Origin: Pseudomonadota bacterium
GTDB lineage: Bacteria > Desulfobacterota > BSN033 > G020346125
Length of the DNA: 5,754 nt
Assembly: GCA_030673585.1 (NCBI GenBank)
Contig: DAOVIU010000100.1
Coordinates: forward strand, 1-5,754
Reading direction: 5' to 3'
The position numbers and the translations under genes are program-made. Below the pieces are notes generated by a model that saw only the letters and a program-made list of their open reading frames with translations, did not search any database and was not told where the DNA came from. Positions 1 through 5,343 of this stretch are shown here, one piece after another (the stretch's first letter is position 1; every line of letters begins with the position of its first letter).

Positions 1-1
1 A

Positions 2-679
2 ACCAACGGAGAACATGCTGGCGTTACGGTAGCATGGGCTGTCACGGATAAAACCGCCAAAAAAGACAAGGGGATCAGTGCCTTTGTCATTGAAAGGGGA
101 ACCCCGGGGTTCACCATGGGAAAGGCTGAAGATAAGATGGGACATAGGGCCTCATCCCTGAATGAGCTCATCTTCGATAATTGCCGAATACCCAAGGAGT
201 GCCTCCTCGGCCATGAGGGAGAGGGATTCAAGATTGCCATGATGGAACTCGATGGGGGACGGATCGGGATAGGTTCTCTCGCTGTGGGAATCGGTTTCGG
301 CGCCATCGATTTCGCCACTCAATACGTGAAGGAAAGGGAGGCCTTCGGCCAGCCCCTTTCGAGATTCGAGGCCATCCAGTGGATGATAGCGGACAGCTAT
401 ACCGAATTGGAAGCCGCACAGCTCCTCGTCCTGAGGGCTGCCTTTTTAAAGGAAAATGGGTTACAATCTACCAAAGAGGCGTCCATGGCGAAATTATTTG
501 CCACGGAGACGGCTAGACGAGTGGCCATTCGGGCGGTCCAGATGCTGGGAGGGTATGGATATACCAGGGATTATCCGGTAGAGAGGTACCTTCGGGATGT
601 CATCGGCACGACCCTCTATGAGGGAACCTCGGAGGTTCAACGAATTGTCGTGGCGCGAGAGGTCCTTAAGAAACGATGA
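2..679 (+). CDS. Acyl-CoA dehydrogenase, C-terminal part (5' end outside the window)
   Basis: A flavoprotein of fatty- or aromatic-acid beta-oxidation that makes a trans-2-enoyl-CoA and reduces Etf; cytoplasmic. The reading frame is open from base 2, so 225 residues are visible and roughly 155-160 N-terminal residues are missing, judging from the usual length of about 380. The fragment starts in the middle beta domain (TNG, then GISAFVIERGTPGF) and continues through the C-terminal helical domain. Visible landmarks in fragment numbering are R112 in the ER-x-AFG FAD-contact motif, the second family signature from Q180 (QMLGGYGY, then D, R and D at the expected spacing), and the presumed catalytic base E207 in LYEGTSEVQR. 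The stop is TGA at 677-679, and the next gene starts 35 bp later, so the two are probably co-transcribed. Acyl chain specificity cannot be read from this fragment. It is clearly a different protein from the second dehydrogenase at 4005-5162. Confidence 0.95.
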   Translation, partial: TNGEHAGVTVAWAVTDKTAKKDKGISAFVIERGTPGFTMGKAEDKMGHRASSLNELIFDNCRIPKECLLGHEGEGFKIAMMELDGGRIGIGSLAVGIGFGAIDFATQYVKEREAFGQPLSRFEAIQWMIADSYTELEAAQLLVLRAAFLKENGLQSTKEASMAKLFATETARRVAIRAVQMLGGYGYTRDYPVERYLRDVIGTTLYEGTSEVQRIVVAREVLKKR

Positions 680-714
680 AAGGGAAAAAAGAGGGACGAG
701 GAAAGGAAGGCTGA

Positions 715-1842
715 ATGGAAGCACAGAAGGAGGAACTTCTCCAAAAATTTGAACTCTACGGCTGTTTTCAATGCGGGAAATGTACAGGCGGTTGCCCGGT
801 ATCCCTCAAGTCAAAACTGAATATCAGGAAACTAATGATCGAAGTCCTCCTTCGGGAGAATGTGGGCAATGTGGCTCAAAATGATGCACTCTGGGACTGC
901 ACTACCTGCAAGACGTGTACGCTCCGATGTCCGAGGGGGCTGGAACCCATGGATCTCCTCATTGGTATGCGAGCCCTGTCGGTCGAGAAAGGTCATATTC
1001 CCAAGACCATCATAGAAGCCCTCGAGAGTGCTTACAAATACGGAAATCCATGGGATGCTGCCAAAAATAAGAGGAGCGACTGGGCGAGTGAACTGGAACT
1101 GAAGGTGTTTCCTCAGGGAGATAAAGCAGCCAACCTCTATTTCGTGTGCTGTACGGCAGCTTACGACACTCGGGTTCAGGATGTAGCCCGATCCCTCGTT
1201 CAGTGCTTTCGCCAGATCGGATACGACTTCGCAACCCTCGGAAATGATGAGACCTGCTGCGGAAGCGAAATCCGGAGAATGGGAGAAGAGGGCCTCTTCG
1301 AAATGCTCATGGAGGCGAATATTGAAACCCTCAACAAGTACGAGGCTCGGTCCATCGTGACCACGTCCCCCCACTGTTACAACACCATGAAAAATGATTA
1401 CGCCCAGGATGGTCCGGAGATCCGTCACTATACACAGGTCCTAGCCGAAGCCATCGAGGGAAAAAACCCCTTCCCTGGGGAGTTGAGAAAGGTCATCACC
1501 TATCACGACCCCTGTTTCTTGGGAAAGCAGAACGGGATTTTTGATGAGCCCAGATACGTTCTGCAGAGCGTTTCGGGAGTGACCTTCATCGATTTCGATC
1601 GATCCAGGGAGAACAGCCTCTGCTGTGAAGGCGGGGGCGGACGCATGTGGGTGGAGGCCTCTGACCAAGGTCCACGACTAGCGGAAACCCGGGTTCAGGA
1701 TGCGATCGAAATGGGAGCTGAGATTCTCGCCACAGCCTGCCCATTCTGCCTGCTGACACTAGAGGATGCCGTAAAGACTACGGGCAATGAGGAAAAACTC
1801 AGGGTTATGGATATCTCGGAAATTTTGGTTGAGACCCTATGA
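715..1842 (+). CDS. Soluble HdrC/HdrB-like (HdrD-type) Fe-S oxidoreductase with two CCG domains
   Basis: Probably an electron carrier or reductase between EtfAB and a further acceptor; the acceptor is unknown. It has 375 residues. The N-terminal HdrC-like part has two C-x2-C-x2-C-x3-C-P motifs (C17, C20, C23, C27 and C62, C65, C68, C72), typical of two [4Fe-4S] clusters. The HdrB-like part has two CCG domains. The first contains C145/C146, C181-C182 and C221, but has S218 where the first Cys of the final C-x2-C is expected. The second is complete (C267, C303-C304, C342, C345). I see no signal peptide or membrane helices, unlike the membrane-bound Etf:menaquinone oxidoreductases, which carry an N-terminal heme-b domain. 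The ATG at 715 follows a purine-rich AAAGGAAGG tract at 702-710. The context between an acyl-CoA dehydrogenase and etfBA supports a role with Etf. A HdrB/HdrC partner for the downstream HdrA-like protein is an alternative or additional role. The family call is firm; the exact reaction is inferred. Confidence 0.93.
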   Translation: MEAQKEELLQKFELYGCFQCGKCTGGCPVSLKSKLNIRKLMIEVLLRENVGNVAQNDALWDCTTCKTCTLRCPRGLEPMDLLIGMRALSVEKGHIPKTIIEALESAYKYGNPWDAAKNKRSDWASELELKVFPQGDKAANLYFVCCTAAYDTRVQDVARSLVQCFRQIGYDFATLGNDETCCGSEIRRMGEEGLFEMLMEANIETLNKYEARSIVTTSPHCYNTMKNDYAQDGPEIRHYTQVLAEAIEGKNPFPGELRKVITYHDPCFLGKQNGIFDEPRYVLQSVSGVTFIDFDRSRENSLCCEGGGGRMWVEASDQGPRLAETRVQDAIEMGAEILATACPFCLLTLEDAVKTTGNEEKLRVMDISEILVETL

Positions 1843-1903
1843 ACCACAGGAGAACAATGGGGGCTGCAGGTTGAGGTTTGAGGACCGCTCCGCTCCTCCT
1901 TTG

Positions 1904-1945
1904 CTTAAGGTTTGAGGCTAGAGATTTTCTGCCTCTTACCTCAAG
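1904..1945. repeat. Imperfect stem-loop, copy 1 of an element flanking etfBA
   Basis: A 15-nt left arm (1904-1918, CTTAAGGTTTGAGGC) and a right arm (1931-1945, GCCTCTTACCTCAAG) are complementary at 12 of 15 positions around a 12-nt loop. A related element with the same left-arm frame (CTTAAGG, three variable bases, GAGGC), the same 12-nt loop length and a GCCTC-led right arm lies at 3882-3918. It could be a short dispersed repeat or an RNA hairpin. No T-tract follows, so it does not look like an intrinsic terminator. Confidence 0.65.
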
Positions 1946-1961
1946 TCCGCCGTAGGCGGAC
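1945..1961. repeat. Perfect 7-bp inverted repeat
   Basis: GTCCGCC and GGCGGAC are separated by GTA, giving a strong GC-rich hairpin that directly abuts the preceding stem-loop. No T-run follows, so it is not a typical Rho-independent terminator. It may be part of the same dispersed repeat module or stabilise an mRNA end. Confidence 0.6.
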
Positions 1962-2046
1962 GCTCCTATAACCTGATGTCGAGGGGTTCAGTTCGTTTAT
2001 TCCCTTGACCGGGAAAGCACAATGTAAGTTCCCCTCCTAGAGCCGT

Positions 2047-2055
2047 AAGGAGAGG
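2047..2055 (+). promoter_or_regulatory. Strong Shine-Dalgarno site for etfB
   Basis: AAGGAGAGG lies 7 bp before the ATG at 2063, a good match to the anti-Shine-Dalgarno sequence at suitable spacing. It supports 2063 as the etfB start. Confidence 0.75.
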
Positions 2056-2062
2056 AAACCTT

Positions 2063-2857
2063 ATGGAAATCATCGTCTGTATCAAGCGAGTTCCTGAGAC
2101 TGCCGACGCGGAGGTTATCATCGACAGTACGGGAAAGGATATCGAGAAAGGAGGGCTCGTTTTCGATATCAATGAATGGGACAACTATGCCGTGGAGGAG
2201 GCGATCCTCCTGAAGGAAAAGTTCGGAGGTTCTGTTACCGTCATTTCGATGGGGCCGGAGGAAGCCAACGAAACCCTGAGGAGGGCACTGGCCATGGGGG
2301 CCGATCAAGCAATCCGCCTCACAGACCCGGCTTTTGAGGACTCTGATGGGTACGCAATCGCCAGGATCCTGAGTCAGGCCATAAAACCCCTATCCTACGA
2401 TCTCATTCTTACCGGAGTTCAGACAGAGGACGACGGCTATGGTCAGGTGGGACCGACCCTGGCGGAAATGTTGGAAATCCCTCACGGCGCCGTAGTTAAT
2501 CGGATAGACGGTATTGAAGGCGGCAGGGCAAAGGTACATCGGGAACTGGAGGGGGGTCTCGAGGAAGTCCTTGACCTCCAAATCCCCGCGGTTCTCACCA
2601 TTCAGTCCGGCATCAACGAGCCGAGATACGTCGCCATCATGGGCATCCGGAAGGTGGCCAAGAAGGAGATCAAAGTCCTTGGCATCAACGAACTCGGCAT
2701 GAAACCCGAGGACGCAGGGCAACCTGGATCCCTGAGCGTTGTTGAAAGGGTGTTTTTCCCCCCCGTGGGAGAGGGCGCCCAGATGCTCGAGGGAACGATG
2801 GATGAGATTTCCGATAAGGTCGTCACCATTCTCAAGGAGAAGGGAGGGGGAGCTTAG
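2063..2857 (+). CDS. etfB: Electron transfer flavoprotein, beta subunit
   Basis: The small subunit of the Etf heterodimer, which collects electrons from acyl-CoA dehydrogenases; cytoplasmic. It has 264 residues, a normal length. It opens with the typical MEIIVCIKRVPE strand and has the family signature around residues 158-179 (VHRELEGG, then LQIPAVLT). The nucleotide-binding segment is at 120-131 (QTEDDGYGQVGP). From family memory, AMP-binding Etfs have a DDDCNQTG-like sequence here and bifurcating Etfs a DGDTAQVGP-like one; this protein matches neither exactly but shares QVGP with the second. Whether the beta subunit binds AMP or a second FAD is therefore open. The ATG is set by the strong ribosome binding site just upstream. 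Its stop codon directly abuts the etfA start, so the two are translationally linked. The position beside two dehydrogenases and an Fe-S oxidoreductase points to use in acyl-CoA oxidation. Confidence 0.97.
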   Translation: MEIIVCIKRVPETADAEVIIDSTGKDIEKGGLVFDINEWDNYAVEEAILLKEKFGGSVTVISMGPEEANETLRRALAMGADQAIRLTDPAFEDSDGYAIARILSQAIKPLSYDLILTGVQTEDDGYGQVGPTLAEMLEIPHGAVVNRIDGIEGGRAKVHRELEGGLEEVLDLQIPAVLTIQSGINEPRYVAIMGIRKVAKKEIKVLGINELGMKPEDAGQPGSLSVVERVFFPPVGEGAQMLEGTMDEISDKVVTILKEKGGGA

Positions 2858-3832
2858 ATGGACGACATCCTTGTTCTTGTTGAGCACCGGCAGGGGGCAG
2901 TTCGAGATATCACGTTCGAGATGCTCATGAAGGGCAAAACGCTGTCGGAAAAGATGGGGAAACCGCTCGCAGCCCTTCTCCTTGGGAACGATGTTGCGGA
3001 GATGGCCGAGCAGCTGAAAGGTCTCGCCCATCGGGTCGTCCTTATTGAAGATTCGAAACTGGAGAATTTCAACTCCGAGGCCTACCAGCGGGTTCTCGGA
3101 AACGTGGTCGAACAGGAGAAGCCCTTTCTTGTGCTCATAGGTCACACGGCCTTTGGAATGGATCTGGCCCCGAGCCTTGCTGCACAGATGAACATCCCTT
3201 TGGCCACGGACTGTACCGATGTCATGGTCGAAGATGATCAGGTTAAAGCCATCCGTCAGACATACGGGGGCAAGCTCAATGTCGCGGTTCGTCTCAAGCC
3301 GGTCCAACGCTCCATGGTTACCCTCCGCCCCGCGTCGGTATCCGTAACGGATTATTCCTTGGCCGGTGAAATCACCAGGGTTTCCTCTCCCCTTACGGAG
3401 GAAATCGCCTCCAAGAAGTTCTTGGAATATGTGGAGGCAGCGGCCGGAGAGGTGGATATCACCCAGGCTAATATCCTCATCTCCGTTGGCCGGGGAATCA
3501 AGGATCCGGATAACATCCCCATGGTACAGGAGTTGGCCGACTCCCTTGGGGCCACCCTCTCATGCAGCCGTCCCGTGGTCGACAAGAAGTGGCTTCCCAA
3601 GGATCGTCAGGTAGGAACCTCGGGCAAAACGGTGAAACCCAAGGTCTATATTGCCATAGGCATCAGCGGCGCCTTTCAACACGTTGCTGGCATGAAGGGA
3701 TCCGGGACCATCATAGCCATAAACCGGGATTCCAAGGCACCGATCTTTAACGTCGCCCATTACGGAATCGTGGGGGACCTCTTCAAGATTGTTCCGTCCC
3801 TCAAGGGGAAAATCAAGGAGGCGTTGGCATAG
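2858..3832 (+). CDS. etfA: Electron transfer flavoprotein, alpha subunit
   Basis: The large Etf subunit, which holds the electron-transferring FAD and, with EtfB, forwards electrons from the dehydrogenases. It has 324 residues, a usual length. The N-terminal half carries the Etf alpha/beta-type fold. The C-terminal FAD domain shows S209-V-G-R-G, then SRPVVDKKW, QVGTSGKTV and G268-I-S-G-A-F-Q-H followed by AGMKGSG and AIN. Two small departures from the alpha-subunit signature are visible: Val instead of Leu/Ile before Y-I-A, and F273 where Ile or Val is usual. The ATG immediately follows the etfB stop, with a GGAGGGGG site at 2843-2850 inside the end of etfB. An SRP triplet at this point is, from memory, more common in FixB-like Etfs than in the mitochondrial type, which is suggestive only. 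No dedicated Etf:quinone oxidoreductase gene is visible nearby. Confidence 0.97.
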   Translation: MDDILVLVEHRQGAVRDITFEMLMKGKTLSEKMGKPLAALLLGNDVAEMAEQLKGLAHRVVLIEDSKLENFNSEAYQRVLGNVVEQEKPFLVLIGHTAFGMDLAPSLAAQMNIPLATDCTDVMVEDDQVKAIRQTYGGKLNVAVRLKPVQRSMVTLRPASVSVTDYSLAGEITRVSSPLTEEIASKKFLEYVEAAAGEVDITQANILISVGRGIKDPDNIPMVQELADSLGATLSCSRPVVDKKWLPKDRQVGTSGKTVKPKVYIAIGISGAFQHVAGMKGSGTIIAINRDSKAPIFNVAHYGIVGDLFKIVPSLKGKIKEALA

Positions 3833-3881
3833 CCTGACATGGTCTTCCTCGGCTTCAAGTCGGAGGAGTGGCCCGATGGGC

Positions 3882-3918
3882 CTTAAGGCGGGAGGCAAAA
3901 AATTCCGAGCCTCAAACC
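3882..3918. repeat. Stem-loop element, copy 2, downstream of etfBA
   Basis: The left arm CTTAAGGCGGGAGGC (3882-3896), a 12-nt loop starting with six A residues (3897-3908) and GCCTCAAACC (3909-3918) mirror the element at 1904-1945 in arm order and loop length. CCTCAAACC at 3910-3918 is the exact reverse complement of GGTTTGAGG at 1875-1883 and 1909-1917. The uninterrupted stem is only GAGGC/GCCTC, so this copy is more degenerate. Confidence 0.6.
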
Positions 3919-3949
3919 GCAGCGCACTCCTTCATTTCGGTATTTACCA

Positions 3950-3961
3950 AATGCTAGCATT
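3950..3961. promoter_or_regulatory. Perfect 12-bp palindrome, possible operator
   Basis: AATGCTAGCATT equals its own reverse complement and lies about 45 bp before the ATG at 4005, a plausible place for a dimeric regulator (for example TetR-type) to bind. A short inverted repeat, TCTTT-AAC-AAAGA, overlaps its last base. I recognise no specific regulator consensus, and no regulator gene lies in the window, so function is conjectural. Confidence 0.35.
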
Positions 3962-3993
3962 CTTTAACAAAGACTGGTTAGCACTCTGATTGT

Positions 3994-3998
3994 GGGAG
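3994..3998 (+). promoter_or_regulatory. Ribosome binding site that decides the start of the second dehydrogenase
   Basis: GGGAG lies 6 bp before the ATG at 4005. The frame is also open at a TTG at 3990, but that codon would place this site inside the coding region and add five residues not expected before the usual MDFELTGEQ opening. The ATG is therefore preferred. Confidence 0.6.
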
Positions 3999-4004
3999 AC
4001 CGGA

Positions 4005-5162
4005 ATGGATTTCGAACTCACCGGTGAACAGAAAGATATTCAGCGGGCAGCTAAGGAGTTTGCCCAAGGAGAATTTGATAGGGAATTGGCCCTGGAACTG
4101 GAAAGGGACCACGCCTTCCCGAAATCGATCTGGAAGAAGGCCTGTGAGCTCGGCTTCATCGGCCTCCATTTTCCCGAGGCTTACGGAGGCCAGGGCCTCG
4201 GCATTTTGGAAAACACCCTTGTGGTGGAGGAGTTCTGTCGTCAGGATTCCGGCATCGGAATAGCCCTGAGTCTGGCCGATTTTAGCTCAGAGGTGATCCT
4301 CCGCTTCGGAAGCGAAGCGCAGAAGCAGAAGTACCTTATGCCGATAACAAAGGGGAAGGCGATCTCCGCTGGAGCATACACGGAGCCAGATCACGGAAGC
4401 GACATCACGCGGCTTTCGACAATCGCCATGAGGAAGGGTGGGGAATTTGTTATCAACGGGACCAAGACCTTTACGACTAACGGAACCCTGGCAGATCACT
4501 TTGTGGTCCTCTGCCAGACCAATCCCGAGGCCGACCCCCCTTATCGGGGGATGTGCACGATCCTTGTGGAGAAGGGAATCCCGGGATTTGATGCCACAGA
4601 GTTGGGCGATAAAATGGGGATCAAAATGACTTCCACGGCGGAGCTCTCCTTTTCCGACGTTCATGTACCCGTGGAAAACCTCATCGGCCAGGAAAACCGG
4701 GGGTTCTATCAGGTTATGGAGTTCTTTGACGAAAGCAGGATTGAAATTGCGGCTCAGGCTCTCGGAATTACCCAGGGCGCCTTTGAGAGGGCACTGGCCT
4801 ATGCAAAGGAGAGGCGGCAGTTTGGACAACGCATTGCGGACTTTCAGGTAACCCAGCACAAACTCGCTGACATGTACACAAAGCTCGAAACGGCCCGGCT
4901 CTTAACGTACAAGGCTGCCTGGAATTTCGACCTCGGCCGTGTTGATCCCCTGTTAACCTCGATGGCGAAGATGCATGCTGGAAGGGTGAGTGTAGAGGTC
5001 GCTGACGCGGCCATTCAGATATTCGGCGGCTATGGTTATATCACGGAGTACGAGGTGGAACGGTTCTATCGCGATGCAAAAATCATGGAAATCTATGAGG
5101 GGACCCGGGAGATCCAGAAAAACACCATTGCCAGCTCGCTGATTGGAAAATCCAAAGGTTGA
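4005..5162 (+). CDS. Acyl-CoA dehydrogenase, complete
   Basis: An FAD enzyme that introduces the alpha-beta double bond into an acyl-CoA and reduces EtfAB; presumably a cytoplasmic homotetramer as in the family. It has 385 residues, close to the family norm. An N-terminal helical domain (MDFELTGEQ to about residue 120) is followed by the middle beta domain with TEPDHGSD at T126-D133. The C-terminal helical domain has R270 in ER-x-QFG, the second signature from Q338 (QIFGGYGY, then E, R and D), and the probable catalytic base E365 in IYEGTREIQ. The first signature is unusual: Y125, H130 and R136 replace residues that are normally aliphatic, small and small. The start follows GGGAG at 3994-3998. 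Located after etfBA with a 172-bp gap, it may share the transcript or have its own promoter. Substrate is unknown; aliphatic, alicyclic and dicarboxylic acyl-CoAs are all possible. It is a divergent paralogue of the first gene, not a recent duplicate. Confidence 0.96.
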   Translation: MDFELTGEQKDIQRAAKEFAQGEFDRELALELERDHAFPKSIWKKACELGFIGLHFPEAYGGQGLGILENTLVVEEFCRQDSGIGIALSLADFSSEVILRFGSEAQKQKYLMPITKGKAISAGAYTEPDHGSDITRLSTIAMRKGGEFVINGTKTFTTNGTLADHFVVLCQTNPEADPPYRGMCTILVEKGIPGFDATELGDKMGIKMTSTAELSFSDVHVPVENLIGQENRGFYQVMEFFDESRIEIAAQALGITQGAFERALAYAKERRQFGQRIADFQVTQHKLADMYTKLETARLLTYKAAWNFDLGRVDPLLTSMAKMHAGRVSVEVADAAIQIFGGYGYITEYEVERFYRDAKIMEIYEGTREIQKNTIASSLIGKSKG

Positions 5163-5163
5163 T

Positions 5164-5322
5164 TAAATGCTAAATGACAAATGTCAAAGCTCAAAAATCA
5201 AATTCGAGACTATTTGTCATTTGGATTTTGACCTTTGGAATTTCATTTATTTGGCATTTGGATTTTAGCATTTGGCATTACGGTTTTTGGCCTTTGAATT
5301 TTGGCATTTGGAATTTTCATTT
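5164..5322. repeat. AT-rich degenerate repeat tract built on CATTTGG
   Basis: Much richer in A and T than the genes around it. CATTTGG occurs at 5218, 5255, 5269 and 5305, with variants CCTTTGG at 5232 and CCTTTGA at 5291. TTTGGCATTTGGA is repeated exactly at 5250-5262 and 5300-5312. The left edge carries the unit in the opposite orientation: AAATGCTAAA at 5165-5174 pairs exactly with 5264-5273, and AAATGACAAAT at 5172-5182 with 5212-5222. The tract could fold into a long, weak cruciform or hairpin. It starts right after the dehydrogenase stop and ends about 20 bp before the next start. It is probably a dispersed intergenic repeat; it encodes nothing I can support. Confidence 0.85.
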
Positions 5323-5343
5323 CAACCATCGGTTAGGGCGGAA

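Larger units (their letters stand above)
1843..2062. other. 220-bp intergenic region upstream of etfB
   Basis: No convincing gene lies here. It contains a GGTTTGAGG motif at 1875-1883 that recurs at 1909-1917, two stem-loops (listed separately), and a Shine-Dalgarno stretch just before etfB. A TTGACC at 2005-2010 resembles a -35 box, but I find no good -10 at normal spacing, so no promoter is called. No stem followed by a T-run is present, so there is no obvious intrinsic terminator, and read-through from the gene at 715-1842 into etfBA is possible. Confidence 0.7.
3833..4004. other. 172-bp intergenic region between etfA and the second dehydrogenase
   Basis: No gene is seen. The first half is packed with inverted repeats: an imperfect hairpin at 3847-3866, GGCCC-GAT-GGGCC at 3870-3882, the palindrome GCCTTAAGGC at 3880-3889 and the etfBA-flanking element at 3882-3918. 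The second half, from about 3930, is more AT-rich and contains a 12-bp palindrome, then TCTTT-AAC-AAAGA at 3961-3973. It could hold a promoter for the dehydrogenase, but I find no clear -35/-10 pair. Confidence 0.65.

Noticed and set aside
832..1428. A 198-codon open frame on the minus strand
   Set aside because: It is antisense to the HdrC/HdrB-like gene, whose Cys motifs are intact in the + frame, and it has no recognisable motifs.
1945..1975. A possible intrinsic terminator between the HdrC/HdrB-like gene and etfB
   Set aside because: The GTCCGCC/GGCGGAC stem is strong, but the bases after it lack a run of T.
2005..2033. A sigma-70-like promoter before etfB starting at TTGACC
   Set aside because: No acceptable -10 hexamer is found at 16-18 bp spacing.
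2390..3307. A long open frame of 305 codons on the minus strand
   Set aside because: It lies opposite etfB and etfA, both firmly identified. Its translation shows no recognisable domain and it spans the junction of two real genes.
3990..4004. A TTG start giving a five-residue longer second dehydrogenase
   Set aside because: The ATG at 4005 has a well-spaced GGGAG and gives the typical family N-terminus.
4287..4859. A 190-codon minus-strand frame
   Set aside because: Antisense to the complete acyl-CoA dehydrogenase; no family features.
5164..5322. A CRISPR array
   Set aside because: The repeats are short, degenerate, unevenly spaced and in both orientations, with no unique spacers of constant length.
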